Positions 26,420 to 35,465 of a DNA stretch of 64,000 bases are shown here, one piece after another. Both the position numbers and the translations under genes were made by a program. Below the pieces are notes generated by a model. The model was not told the origin of the DNA, searched no databases, and was given only the letters and a program-made list of their open reading frames with translations. The number at the start of each line of letters is the position of its first letter. Positions within the stretch are counted from its first letter, which is position 1. Origin of the DNA: an uncultured Lachnospiraceae bacterium (lineage in GTDB: Bacteria; Bacillota; Clostridia; Lachnospirales; Lachnospiraceae); contig ONHG01000010.1 of NCBI GenBank assembly GCA_900317585.1, positions 1 to 64,000 of the forward strand, in the 5' to 3' direction.

Positions 26420-27493
26420 ATGAAGAAAAAGAAAAATATAATAATAGCAGTTGTATTTGTTGCTTTGATTGTAATAATAGCAGTTGTACTTGTTAAAATT
26501 AACGGCAGTAAGGTTCAGAATAATAATGGAACAAATGATGTAAAGAAGGGTTCAGAGGCAGTGAAGACCGAAGATGAAAGTCAGAAAGCGGATGAGAATA
26601 CTCCTGATAAATCAGGAATAGAAGAATTTGCATTGTTTGGTGTTGACAGCCGTTCAGATCAGCTTGACAAGGGAACCAGATCAGATTCTATTATGATTGT
26701 AAAGGTTGACCATGATGCTAAAAAGATACGTATGGTATCCATTTTTAGAGACTGTATGATGAATATTGATGGTCATGGATATCAGAAAGTGACACATGCT
26801 CATGCATTTGGTGGTCCGAAGCTTGCAGTTGATACGCTTAACAAAAATCTGGATCTTGATATTAAAAATTATGTAACTGTAAACTTTAACACAGTCGGTG
26901 AGATAATAGATGAAGTTGGAGGTATTGTGCAGGATCTTGATGATTCAGAGGTTAAAGTAATTAACGGATATATTGATGAGGTCAATAAAGTGCGTGGTAC
27001 AAGCTCTGACCATATTACATCAGCCGGTACATATACACTTGATGGAACACAGGCAGTTGCATATTCAAGAATCCGTTATACAGCAGGTGGGGATTATAAA
27101 CGTGCTGAGAGACAGAGAACTGTTCTTTTTAAGGTTTTTGAATCGGCTAAAGAGATGAATACAGCTGCAAAAATTAAGATGGTATCAGATCTTATCAGCC
27201 ATGTTAATACCAATTATGATACAAATGAGATTCTTTCAGTGTTCAAAAACCTTGCAGACTATACAGTAGAGGATTCGACGGCATATCCACAGGTGTTCTA
27301 TGGTGGAAAGGTTGATGGTGCATGGGTTGAGGTGCCTACTACACTTGCAGACATGGCAACAGGTGTTCATCAGTTTCTTGACGGAGATACAGGTTACACT
27401 CCTAGTGCGACTGTTAACGAATACAGCAGTGCATTATCAGGAAAAGTAAGCGGACCTAATAATGATTTAACAAATACAAATTTTGGGGATTAA
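26420..27493 (+). CDS. LytR-CpsA-Psr family wall glycopolymer ligase
   Basis: This 357-residue LCP protein has a short basic N-terminus, one membrane helix (about 6-27), a charged linker and an extracytoplasmic LCP domain with LFGVDSRSD, GTRSDSIMIVKVD, SIFRDCMM and RIRYTAGGDYKRAERQR. LCP enzymes move lipid-linked glycopolymers to peptidoglycan. The ATG at 26420 has GGAG about 12 bases before it; a TTG at 26411 is too close to that site. It lies directly after the CpsCD pair and two bases before a GH3 gene, so it is probably the attachment step of the polymer made by this block. Confidence 0.9.
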   Translation: MKKKKNIIIAVVFVALIVIIAVVLVKINGSKVQNNNGTNDVKKGSEAVKTEDESQKADENTPDKSGIEEFALFGVDSRSDQLDKGTRSDSIMIVKVDHDAKKIRMVSIFRDCMMNIDGHGYQKVTHAHAFGGPKLAVDTLNKNLDLDIKNYVTVNFNTVGEIIDEVGGIVQDLDDSEVKVINGYIDEVNKVRGTSSDHITSAGTYTLDGTQAVAYSRIRYTAGGDYKRAERQRTVLFKVFESAKEMNTAAKIKMVSDLISHVNTNYDTNEILSVFKNLADYTVEDSTAYPQVFYGGKVDGAWVEVPTTLADMATGVHQFLDGDTGYTPSATVNEYSSALSGKVSGPNNDLTNTNFGD

Positions 27494-27495
27494 AT

Positions 27496-28743
27496 ATGAA
27501 CTTCAGACAAAATGGAGATAAGTACCTCATCACAATAGAAGTAATTGCACTGATAGTTGTGCTGGTATTTGGAGCAGTGCATTTTGTGATGCCGGGGAAT
27601 AAGGCGAATAAGAAAATAACAGAAAGCCAGCAGGAGACACAGAATCCTACTCAGGAGACGGATGGAACTCAGCAGGTACAAGCTGATGGACAGCAGGCAG
27701 CATCGGCATTTACTCCGTCAGATTCTGTCAAGACAAAGCTGTCTTCTATGACAACAGAGGAAAAGGTAGCTCAGCTATTCATTACGAGACCTGAGGAGAT
27801 TACAGGTGTATCACAGTTCACTCAGGCCGGTAACAAGACAAAGGAAGCTATTGGTACATATCCTCTTGGTGGTTTTGTTTTTAGACAGGAGAATTTCTCA
27901 GGTGAGGCTGCAGTTACAAAGATGATGAGCAGTCTTCAGTCATTTTCGCAGGAGCGACTGGGCGTGAATCTGTTTCTTGCAATTGATGAAGAAGGTGGAG
28001 AAAGACTTCCTCTTGCTTCAGCTAATGGATATGAGGCACAGCAGGCACCATCACAGCTTGGAGATGCTGATGCAGCGGGCAGTAGTGCAGGAAAGATAGG
28101 CTCATATATGGCTACCAATGGCCTTAATATGAATTTTGGGCCGACAGCGGATATAGCATATGGTGATAATGCAGATAACGATACATATGCATTTGGCAGC
28201 GAGTCAGCGACTGTAGGTGACTGTGTTGCAGCACAGGTAAGCAGCTATAATGGTGCCGGAATCAATTCTGTTGCAAAGTGCTTTCCGGGAAAAGGAAAGG
28301 CTACTACAGATTCAGCGACAGGAATGCTCTGGATGACAGACAAGCTGGAGGATCTTGAGGCATCTGATTTTGTGCCATATCAGAAGGCAATTGAAGCAGG
28401 TGTTCCGGCAATCATGATGGGAAATGTGCTTTGTCAGAGTGTGACAGGAGAGGAAACCACGCCATGCTCTACATCAGCAGGTGCCGTAAACTATATGAGA
28501 ACTACAATGGGCTTTAATGGCCTTTTGATTACAGATGATTTATCAGACGAATCTCTTAATAAGGTATGTACACAGGATGAGGCGGCTGTGGCAGCGGTTA
28601 AAGCAGGAATGAGCATGATTTATGTTTCAACAGGCTTCGAGGGCAGCTATAATGCGGTATTATCAGCGGTTAACAGTGGAGAGATACCGGCAGAAAAATT
28701 AGATGATGCAGTTGGAAGAATTCTTACAACAAAAGGAATTTAA
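27496..28743 (+). CDS. GH3-like membrane-anchored protein lacking the NagZ catalytic His
   Basis: This 415-residue protein has an N-terminal membrane anchor (about 10-32), a Gln/Thr-rich linker and a glycoside hydrolase family 3 N-terminal (NagZ-like) barrel from about residue 75. The nucleophile motif ITDDLS is present (Asp347). The catalytic-dyad segment, normally K-H-x-P-G-H-G with D-S-H, reads KCFPGKGKATTDSATG (261-276). His262 is Cys, and the dyad histidine is Ala274, while Asp272 remains. NagZ-type beta-N-acetylglucosaminidase activity is therefore doubtful. It may be a phosphorylase-like, altered or non-catalytic sugar-binding form. It ends the CpsCD-LCP operon before a terminator. Confidence 0.85.
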   Translation: MNFRQNGDKYLITIEVIALIVVLVFGAVHFVMPGNKANKKITESQQETQNPTQETDGTQQVQADGQQAASAFTPSDSVKTKLSSMTTEEKVAQLFITRPEEITGVSQFTQAGNKTKEAIGTYPLGGFVFRQENFSGEAAVTKMMSSLQSFSQERLGVNLFLAIDEEGGERLPLASANGYEAQQAPSQLGDADAAGSSAGKIGSYMATNGLNMNFGPTADIAYGDNADNDTYAFGSESATVGDCVAAQVSSYNGAGINSVAKCFPGKGKATTDSATGMLWMTDKLEDLEASDFVPYQKAIEAGVPAIMMGNVLCQSVTGEETTPCSTSAGAVNYMRTTMGFNGLLITDDLSDESLNKVCTQDEAAVAAVKAGMSMIYVSTGFEGSYNAVLSAVNSGEIPAEKLDDAVGRILTTKGI

Positions 28744-28758
28744 TATATGCAAATAAAC

Positions 28759-28797
28759 AAAAATCCGTTATACTATAGAGTATAGCGGATTTTTGTT
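28759..28797 (+). terminator. intrinsic terminator after the GH3-like gene
   Basis: A 16-bp stem with one mismatch (aaaaatccgttatact / agtatagcggattttt) and loop ATAG ends in TTTTT. It closes the envelope operon. Confidence 0.85.
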
Positions 28798-28831
28798 ATA
28801 TATTTTGTATATTTAAAGGAGAATTGTTAAT

Positions 28832-30319
28832 ATGTCAAATTGTTTCAATACGGCAAATATTCTTTTGCCAAACGATGATATAGATATGGAAAAATGGTCA
28901 GTTATCGCCTGTGACCAGTTCACAAGTCAGGCGGATTATTGGGATGCTGTGGAAAAGTATGTGGCTGATGCACCCTCAACGCTTAATGTGGTGTTCCCTG
29001 AGATATATCTGGGAACAATTACAAAACAGGAGAATGATTGCAATTCGTCAGGGGATGGTGTCAAAAATGACAAAGAAACCGGCAGGAAAACAAAATATGC
29101 TTCAATGACAGATGATGAGAGAATCAAATATATCAATACCACGATGGATACATATCTCACAGATGGAACCTTAAAGCAGGCAGTGACAGACGGATATGTG
29201 CTTGTTGAGCGTACTACAGAGTCTGGGGTACGCCTTGGAATAGTAGGACTTATTGATTTGGATGACTATGATTTCGACCCGAAAAAGAAGACACTTATCA
29301 GAGCTACCGAGGGAACTGTAATCTCGCGTATACCACCGAGAGTGAAAATCAGGGAGCATGCTGCGATTGAGCTGCCACATGTTATGCTGCTTGTTGATGA
29401 TCCGATAGACGGACAAAATACTGATGGATGCATGGAAGCTTCAAGGAAAAATGTTATAAATATAGGAGCTGTAAAGCATGGTATAATCGAGTGTGTGTAT
29501 GCCATCAGGGATACTCTTCGTAAGCTTTACGATACAGACCTTATGCAGGGTGGCGGACATATCCGCGGCTATGCTGTCGAGGGTGAGGCAGCAAAGCAGG
29601 TGACAGAGGCATTTGCAGCAAAACAGAATAGCTGTGGAGGCTTTTTGTTTGCAGTAGGTGATGGAAACCATTCGCTTGCGACAGCGAAGACCTGCTGGGA
29701 AAATATCAAAAAATCAGGAAAATTCACAGAGGAGCAGTTGAAAACTCATCCTGCAAGGTATGCTCTTGTGGAAATCTGCAATCTGCATAGTGGGGCACTT
29801 GAGTTTAAGCCTATTCACAGACTTCTTACAAATGTTGATGTAAAGGATATGCTGTCGTTTTTTGAAGCTGAAATCACAAAACAGGGGCTTGAGAGCACTG
29901 AGGGCGATGAGATAGTATTTGAGTATATTGAATCAGGAAGCGGTGACAGTGCAAAAATGGCAAATGGCAATGAAGCGGTTCTGGAAAATAATGATGGAAC
30001 CTGCACAGCAGCAATTAAGACACATGGAATAAATATTACAAACCGCGGTGATCGTCTTCCGGTTGAGATACTTCAGGGCATTTTAGATAAATATCTTGAG
30101 ACACATGCCAATGTGGCAATTGACTATATCCATGGTGATGAGGCACTTCACGGACTGGTACAGGAGACTAAAGGATGTGGCATTTTTCTTCAGTCGATAG
30201 ACAAGAGCACATTGTTTCCTGCAATCAATGCGGGCGGAGTACTTCCGAGAAAGACATTCTCAATCGGAGAAGCAAATGAGAAGAGATACTATATGGAGTG
30301 TCATAAGATATCTATGTAG
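28832..30319 (+). CDS. DUF1015 family protein
   Basis: This 495-residue soluble protein belongs to the DUF1015 family (start region NILLPNDDIDMEKWSVIACD, then the conserved RTTESGVRLGIVGLIDLDDY and VGDGNHSLATAKTCW). The family is common in clostridia, often near serine biosynthesis genes; the reaction is not firmly known. Length is typical, with an insertion near residues 65-90 (acidic, Asn/Lys-rich). It is preceded by AAAGGAG and stands alone between a terminator and the glmM leader. Confidence 0.85.
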   Translation: MSNCFNTANILLPNDDIDMEKWSVIACDQFTSQADYWDAVEKYVADAPSTLNVVFPEIYLGTITKQENDCNSSGDGVKNDKETGRKTKYASMTDDERIKYINTTMDTYLTDGTLKQAVTDGYVLVERTTESGVRLGIVGLIDLDDYDFDPKKKTLIRATEGTVISRIPPRVKIREHAAIELPHVMLLVDDPIDGQNTDGCMEASRKNVINIGAVKHGIIECVYAIRDTLRKLYDTDLMQGGGHIRGYAVEGEAAKQVTEAFAAKQNSCGGFLFAVGDGNHSLATAKTCWENIKKSGKFTEEQLKTHPARYALVEICNLHSGALEFKPIHRLLTNVDVKDMLSFFEAEITKQGLESTEGDEIVFEYIESGSGDSAKMANGNEAVLENNDGTCTAAIKTHGINITNRGDRLPVEILQGILDKYLETHANVAIDYIHGDEALHGLVQETKGCGIFLQSIDKSTLFPAINAGGVLPRKTFSIGEANEKRYYMECHKISM

Positions 30320-30468
30320 CTTTGATTTACATAATATGTCAATTTTATCACATTAATAAACAATTGATTTTATGAAGTCGAATAATTTAACAAATAAGCT
30401 TATTTTACTACACAAACATATTTATTAAGTGTATAATATAAGAAAAATTTATTCACAAGGGGACGACA

Positions 30469-31836
30469 ATGGGAAAATACTTTGGAACAGACGGCTTCCG
30501 TGGAGAGGCCAATGTCAATTTAACAGCAGAGCACGCATATCAGATTGGTAGATTTTTGGGCTGGTATTATGGAGAGCTTAAGAAGCAGAAACAGCTAGAC
30601 GAGCCGGCAAAGATAGTAATAGGAAAGGATACAAGACGTTCAAGCTACATGTTTGAGTATTCGCTGGTATCAGGACTTACAGCATCGGGAGCAGATGCAT
30701 ATCTATTACACGTTACCACAACTCCATCAGTAGCATATGTAGCCAGAACAGATGATTTTGACTGTGGTATCATGATTTCAGCAAGCCACAATCCTTACTA
30801 TGATAACGGAATCAAGCTTATCAATAGCAATGGAGAGAAGATGGATGAGGAGACAATTCTCCTTGTCGAGGACTATATAGACGGCAAGCTCCGCCTGTTT
30901 GGTCAGGAGTGGAAGGAGCTGCCTTATGCACATAAGGATGCTATCGGATGCACAGTTGACTATGTGGCAGGCCGTAACCGTTACATGGGATACCTCATAT
31001 CGCTTGGAGTCTACTCATTCAAGGGCATGAAGGTTGGTCTTGACTGTGCCAACGGAAGCTCATGGAATATGGCAAAGTCTATTTTTGAGGCACTCGGAGC
31101 AAAGTGCTATGTCATCAACAATGAGCCAAACGGTCTCAACATCAATAACAATGCCGGTTCTACACATATCGAGGGCTTACAGAAATATGTAGTGGACAAT
31201 GGACTTGATGTAGGCTTCGCATACGATGGAGATGCAGACAGATGTCTTTGTGTAGACGAACTGGGCAATGTAATTACAGGAGACCATATTCTCTACATTT
31301 ATGGAAAGTACATGAAAGAGAGAGGAAAGCTCGATAACAATACTGTTGTCACAACAGTTATGTCTAACTTTGGACTCTATAAGGCCCTTGATGAGCTTGG
31401 AATCGGCTACGCAAAGACTGCAGTAGGTGATAAATATGTATACGAGTACATGCAGCAGAACGGCTGCCGCATCGGCGGAGAGCAGTCAGGACATATCATT
31501 TTCTCTAAGTATGCATCAACAGGCGACGGTATCCTTACCAGCCTTAAGATGATGGAGGTCATGATGGCGAGAAAACAGAAGATGAGCCAGTTATGTGAGG
31601 GACTTAACATTTACCCACAGGTACTTCAGAATGTGCGTGTAGCTGACAAGGCTGAGGCACTTGCCAATACTGAGGTTCAGGCGGCCATCGACCAGGTTAC
31701 TGCAGAGCTTGGTGATACAGGACGTATACTTGTGCGTGAGTCCGGCACAGAGCCTGTTATCCGTGTCATGGTTGAGGCGGAGAGCGAAGAAATCTGTCAG
31801 AAATATGTGGATATGGTTGTTGCAAAATTGAAATAA
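30469..31836 (+). CDS. glmM: phosphoglucosamine mutase
   Basis: This 455-residue alpha-D-phosphohexomutase interconverts glucosamine-6-phosphate and glucosamine-1-phosphate on the way to UDP-GlcNAc. The start GKYFGTDGFRGEAN fits GlmM. The catalytic phosphoserine loop ISASHNPYYDNGIKL (about 103-117), the metal loop DGDADRC (about 253-259), the sugar-binding GGEQSGHI and the phosphate-binding RESGTEPVIRVM loop are all present. In many Firmicutes it is the third gene of cdaA-cdaR-glmM. Here it lies about 11.6 kb behind cdaR with the envelope block between. Phosphoglucomutase activity is an alternative. Confidence 0.9.
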   Translation: MGKYFGTDGFRGEANVNLTAEHAYQIGRFLGWYYGELKKQKQLDEPAKIVIGKDTRRSSYMFEYSLVSGLTASGADAYLLHVTTTPSVAYVARTDDFDCGIMISASHNPYYDNGIKLINSNGEKMDEETILLVEDYIDGKLRLFGQEWKELPYAHKDAIGCTVDYVAGRNRYMGYLISLGVYSFKGMKVGLDCANGSSWNMAKSIFEALGAKCYVINNEPNGLNINNNAGSTHIEGLQKYVVDNGLDVGFAYDGDADRCLCVDELGNVITGDHILYIYGKYMKERGKLDNNTVVTTVMSNFGLYKALDELGIGYAKTAVGDKYVYEYMQQNGCRIGGEQSGHIIFSKYASTGDGILTSLKMMEVMMARKQKMSQLCEGLNIYPQVLQNVRVADKAEALANTEVQAAIDQVTAELGDTGRILVRESGTEPVIRVMVEAESEEICQKYVDMVVAKLK

Positions 31837-31868
31837 AGGTTAATGCCAAAGATAATACACGTAATATA

Positions 31869-31901
31869 CAAAAGCTGTGTGAGAATATCATGCAGCTTTT
31901 G
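31869..31901 (+). terminator. possible terminator after glmM
   Basis: A nine-bp stem (caaaagctg / cagcttttg) has a 15-base loop. The T residues lie in the stem and no T-run follows, so efficiency is doubtful. Confidence 0.35.
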
Positions 31902-32003
31902 CTGTTATCAGGGTTCATAAATGAGTGAATTAAGATAAATTAAGTGGATATAATTTAATCTGTAGAGAGAATAGGAATTAAATTCTGCCGGAGGAAATAG
32001 TCT

Positions 32004-32174
32004 ATGCCTGAAATCTTAATTATTTTTATATTATGTGCCGGTATTATTGTAATTGGCATAATATTGTGTATAATTATTAAAGTGAGTCATATGTCTGATG
32101 ACGAACAGAAAAAGGACGATGAACGACAGCTGGAGTTCATTCGTGCCTACAAGGAGCATAAAAAAGGACATTGA
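32004..32174 (+). CDS. 56-residue small membrane protein
   Basis: The short gene encodes one strong membrane helix (ILIIFILCAGIIVIGIILCI, residues 4-23) followed by a charged tail rich in Asp, Glu, Lys and Arg. CGGAGG (31989-31994) lies about nine bases before the ATG, so translation is very plausible. The stop TGA (32172-32174) overlaps the TTG start of the VanZ gene in the sequence ATTGA, which suggests translational coupling. No family is recognised; a role as accessory subunit of the VanZ or glycosyltransferase product is a guess. Confidence 0.65.
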   Translation: MPEILIIFILCAGIIVIGIILCIIIKVSHMSDDEQKKDDERQLEFIRAYKEHKKGH

Positions 32175-32755
32175 GTTTAAAGGATTATATAATAAGAGAC
32201 ATACAGGAAAAGTTCAAATATCTTCCGTCAGCGGTATATTTGGCTTTAATCTGCATTGCGATGTATATTTTTGTGTGTCTGTTGCGATATCTTTTCACAA
32301 TGAGAGAGGTATCACAGGCAGATGAGAGAAGAAAAAAGATAGTGGGCAAAATATGGCATATGCTGTTCTGCGGCGCATTTGTGGCTTATATGTATACGCT
32401 TATAATGATAGTGTATTATTCAAGGGAGCCGGGAAGCAGAACGGGCTTCGCCGATATGGTGCTGTGGAGCACTTGGGGCATGACACTGCAGATGCACGCT
32501 TATTTTATAGAAAATATAGTATTGTTTATACCATTTGGACTTTTGTTTCCGCTGGTTTTTAAAAACTGGATGAGATGGTTTACAATACCCGTTGGTGCTT
32601 TTATAAGCGCAGCAATTGAGTACACGCAGCTGGTTACCGGCAGGGGATATTGTCAGCTTGATGATTTTGTGACCAATACGGCAGGAGCAGCAATCGGATT
32701 TTTTATTTATTTGATATTATATGCAGGGTGGCTTATATGGAAAAAAATAAGATAA
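32171..32755 (+). CDS. VanZ family membrane protein
   Basis: This 194-residue protein has four or five membrane helices and the VanZ family signatures (ENIVLFIPFGLLFP, then SAAIEYTQLVTGRGYCQLDDFVTNTAGAAIG; the conserved E, Q and D-D-x-x-N residues are present). VanZ proteins give low-level teicoplanin resistance in enterococci; their biochemical role is unclear. The proposed start is TTG at 32171, with AAGGA at normal distance and overlap with the upstream small gene. The 3' end overlaps the next gene by 19 bases. Confidence 0.85.
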   Translation: MSLKDYIIRDIQEKFKYLPSAVYLALICIAMYIFVCLLRYLFTMREVSQADERRKKIVGKIWHMLFCGAFVAYMYTLIMIVYYSREPGSRTGFADMVLWSTWGMTLQMHAYFIENIVLFIPFGLLFPLVFKNWMRWFTIPVGAFISAAIEYTQLVTGRGYCQLDDFVTNTAGAAIGFFIYLILYAGWLIWKKIR

Positions 32756-33711
32756 GCATTGTGGTACCATGCTTTAACGAGAAAGAGGCTCTGCCTCTTT
32801 TTTATAATAAAATAACCCAGGTGTTTAATCAGATGAGTCAAGAGAGTAAGTCAGTGGGATTGTCCTATGAGCTGATTATAGTGGATGACGGCTCATCAGA
32901 TGGGACACTTGATGTCGCAAAGGAGCTTGCGACGAATGATTCCGGTGTGAAATACATATCTTTTTCGCGTAATTTTGGCAAGGAGGCAGCCATGTATGCA
33001 GGCTTGCAGCATGCTGTGGGTGAGTATGTGGCAATAATGGATGCAGACCTTCAGGATCCCCCGGAGATGCTTCCGAAGATGTATCAGGTTCTTACTAAAG
33101 AGGGGTATGATGCAGTCGGCACGAGGCGGGTGACACGCAAGGGTGAGCCACCGATCAGATCTTTTTTTGCCAGAAAATTTTACAGGCTCATGAGCAGAAT
33201 ATCAAAGGCCAATATGGTTGACGGCGCACGCGACTACAGGCTTATGAACAGGAAATACGTGGATGCACTGCTGTCCCTCAAGGAATACAACAGGTTTTCA
33301 AAGGGACTGTTTGGATGGGTTGGTTTTAAGGTGAAGTGGCTTGAGTTTGAGAATGTAAATAGGGTGGCAGGTGAGACAAAATGGTCATTCTGGCAGCTCT
33401 TTTTGTATAGCCTTGACGGAATAGTGGCGTTTTCCAACGCTCCGCTATACATTGCATCGATAGCGGGGGTGTTCAGCTTTATTGTGGCGATAACAGCCAT
33501 GCTTTTTATCATAATCAGAAGACTTGTGTTTGGTGATCCGGTAGCAGGCTGGGCATCAACGGTGGTCATCATTCTTTTTATCGGTGGCATACAGCTTCTT
33601 AGCATAGGGATACTTGGACTGTATCTGTCAAAGCTTTATCTCGAGGCAAAGGACAGACCGATATATTTAATAGGAGAATCAAATATAGAAAAACCTACAG
33701 AGAAGTATTAA
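32737..33711 (+). CDS. GtrB/DPM1-like polyprenyl-phosphate glycosyltransferase
   Basis: This 324-residue GT2 enzyme has the DPM1/GtrB layout. A catalytic domain (SIVVPCFNEKEALPLFY, VDDGSSDGT, MDADLQDPPEMLP) is followed by two C-terminal membrane helices (about 232-257 and 268-293). Such enzymes load a single sugar onto undecaprenyl phosphate for use outside the membrane. The ATG at 32737 follows AGGGTGG, and a GTG nine bases earlier is less likely. It overlaps the VanZ gene and is closed by a terminator. Confidence 0.9.
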   Translation: MEKNKISIVVPCFNEKEALPLFYNKITQVFNQMSQESKSVGLSYELIIVDDGSSDGTLDVAKELATNDSGVKYISFSRNFGKEAAMYAGLQHAVGEYVAIMDADLQDPPEMLPKMYQVLTKEGYDAVGTRRVTRKGEPPIRSFFARKFYRLMSRISKANMVDGARDYRLMNRKYVDALLSLKEYNRFSKGLFGWVGFKVKWLEFENVNRVAGETKWSFWQLFLYSLDGIVAFSNAPLYIASIAGVFSFIVAITAMLFIIIRRLVFGDPVAGWASTVVIILFIGGIQLLSIGILGLYLSKLYLEAKDRPIYLIGESNIEKPTEKY

Positions 33712-33736
33712 GGCTTTCTTAAGAATTCTTAATTCG

Positions 33737-33780
33737 ATAGCACATGACATTTTTTTCGGATGTTATGTGCTATAATTTTT
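33737..33780 (+). terminator. intrinsic terminator after the GtrB-like gene
   Basis: The stem atagcacat-g-acat pairs with atgt-t-atgtgctat (33737-33750 and 33760-33773) and is followed by AATTTTT. A perfect 14-base palindrome ttaagaattcttaa lies just before it (33719-33732) and may extend the structure or bind a regulator. Confidence 0.7.
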
Positions 33781-33817
33781 CCCGGCAACATTTATTATTG
33801 CATGAAAGAGGAATAAG

Positions 33818-35464
33818 ATGAAAAACGTACTGGAGTGGCTTGAGGCCACAGTGGCAAAATATCCTGACAAGGCTGCGTTTTCAGATACTGAATGCAGCAT
33901 TACGTTTGCGCAGGTGTATGATATAGCAAGAAATACAGGAGCATATCTGATAGAACAGCTTGGAGTGGACAGAACCCCTGTTGCAGTATTTGCCGGAAGG
34001 AAAATGGTGACACCGGCATACTTCCTGGGAGTGGTATATGCAGGCAGACCGTATGCGCCGATTGATGCATCGCTTCCTGACAAGAGAATTGAGAAAATTC
34101 TTGAAAATCTGTGTCCAAGGGCTATTGTTGCAGACAGGGAAAGCCTTGAGCATGTGGAGAGCATAGTGGATGAGCTGGCAAAGTCAGAAGGCTTCGATAG
34201 ACCGCAGATATTTATTGCTGAGGATATATCGCGCTTCGAGCAGGTGGCGTGCGCTGATAGTAATTGTAAAATCAGTGAATCATCAGGAGACGCTGTGACG
34301 GATAGTGAGAACGATACAGATGGTGGTGTTGTCGCAGGCTGTGCAGGAAAAACAGATGACAGCTCACTGGAGAAGCTCGCAGCAGTCCGCCGACAGATGT
34401 CCATGACAGACCCGCTGTACATTATCTACACGTCAGGATCCACCGGCAATCCGAAGGGAGTCATGACATCACATCTGTCACTTATGACGTACATCAACGC
34501 ATATTGTGAAGTGATGCATATTGAAGGCGACGATGTGCTGGGCAATCAGTCGCCGCTTGACTATATTGCGGCAATCAGGGACATTTATCTGCCGCTAAAA
34601 ACCGGCTGCAGCACAGCGATTATTCCAAAAGAGTATTTTATGGAGCCAAATGCCCTGTTTGATTACATGAATGATAAGAAGGTCAGCAGTGTCGGCTGGA
34701 GTGTTTCGGCATTTACCATCCTCACATCGCTTGGCGCATTTGAGGAAGTAGGGCTTAAGAGTCTCAGAAAAATCTGCTTCTCAGGCTCAGTGATGCCGTG
34801 CAGGGTACTCAGAAAATGGCAGGAAAATCTGCCGGAAGCACATTTTGTGAACCAGTATGGACCGACAGAGGCCACAGCATCATGCACATACTATAGCGTG
34901 GATCATATAGTGGAAGATGACGAGGTGCTTCCGATAGGCCGCGCTTATGACAATTACAGAGTTTTCCTGATAGATGAGCATGGAAATGAGCCGGCTGTCG
35001 GAGAACAGGGCGAGATATGCGTATGTGGACCAATCCTGGCGCTGGGGTATTATAATGACAAGGAGAGAACCGAAGCGGCATTTACACTCAATCCACTCAA
35101 CAGGGCTTATCCTGAGCGGATGTACCGCACAGGGGATTACGGAAGGCTCGATGAGGACGGCATACTTCATTTCTGTGGACGTATGGACCGCCAGATAAAG
35201 CACATGGGACACCGTGTGGAGCTTGATGAGGTGGAGCATGCCGCCAATGTGGTCGATGGAGTCGCAGAAAGCTGCGTTATATATAATAAAGCAAAAGAGG
35301 TGCTGATACTTTTCTACACAGGTGACTGTGACAGGAGAAGCCTTGCGCTGGCACTGAGGGACGAGCTACCGGGCTTTATGGTGCCAAGGAAAATCAAGAA
35401 ACTGGAGCAGCTTCCTAAGCTTCCAAACGGAAAATATGATATGAAAAAACTGGAGGAAATGTAA
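33818..35464 (+). CDS. DltA-like amino acid adenylation enzyme
   Basis: This 548-residue stand-alone adenylation enzyme of the ANL superfamily is closest in feel to D-alanine:carrier ligase DltA. Core motifs are YTSGSTGNPKGVM (about 206-218), NQYGPTEATASCTYY, YRTGDYGRLDEDG, GRMDRQIKHMGHRVEL and the C-terminal lysine in LPNGKYDMKK. An acidic Ser/Asp/Gly-rich insertion of about 45 residues (about 143-190) interrupts the N-terminal domain and is not typical of DltA. The carrier protein gene starts two bases after its stop codon, and a PLP decarboxylase gene comes next; dltB and dltD are absent. The activated amino acid is unknown. Confidence 0.85.
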   Translation: MKNVLEWLEATVAKYPDKAAFSDTECSITFAQVYDIARNTGAYLIEQLGVDRTPVAVFAGRKMVTPAYFLGVVYAGRPYAPIDASLPDKRIEKILENLCPRAIVADRESLEHVESIVDELAKSEGFDRPQIFIAEDISRFEQVACADSNCKISESSGDAVTDSENDTDGGVVAGCAGKTDDSSLEKLAAVRRQMSMTDPLYIIYTSGSTGNPKGVMTSHLSLMTYINAYCEVMHIEGDDVLGNQSPLDYIAAIRDIYLPLKTGCSTAIIPKEYFMEPNALFDYMNDKKVSSVGWSVSAFTILTSLGAFEEVGLKSLRKICFSGSVMPCRVLRKWQENLPEAHFVNQYGPTEATASCTYYSVDHIVEDDEVLPIGRAYDNYRVFLIDEHGNEPAVGEQGEICVCGPILALGYYNDKERTEAAFTLNPLNRAYPERMYRTGDYGRLDEDGILHFCGRMDRQIKHMGHRVELDEVEHAANVVDGVAESCVIYNKAKEVLILFYTGDCDRRSLALALRDELPGFMVPRKIKKLEQLPKLPNGKYDMKKLEEM

Positions 35465-35465
35465 A

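Noticed and set aside
31926-31954. TATAAT at 31949 as promoter of the small membrane protein gene
   Set aside because: The -10 box is good but there is no acceptable -35 hexamer; left unlisted as a feature.
32098-32325. 75-residue frame overlapping the small protein and vanZ
   Set aside because: It is in a different frame from both supported genes and has no ribosome site.
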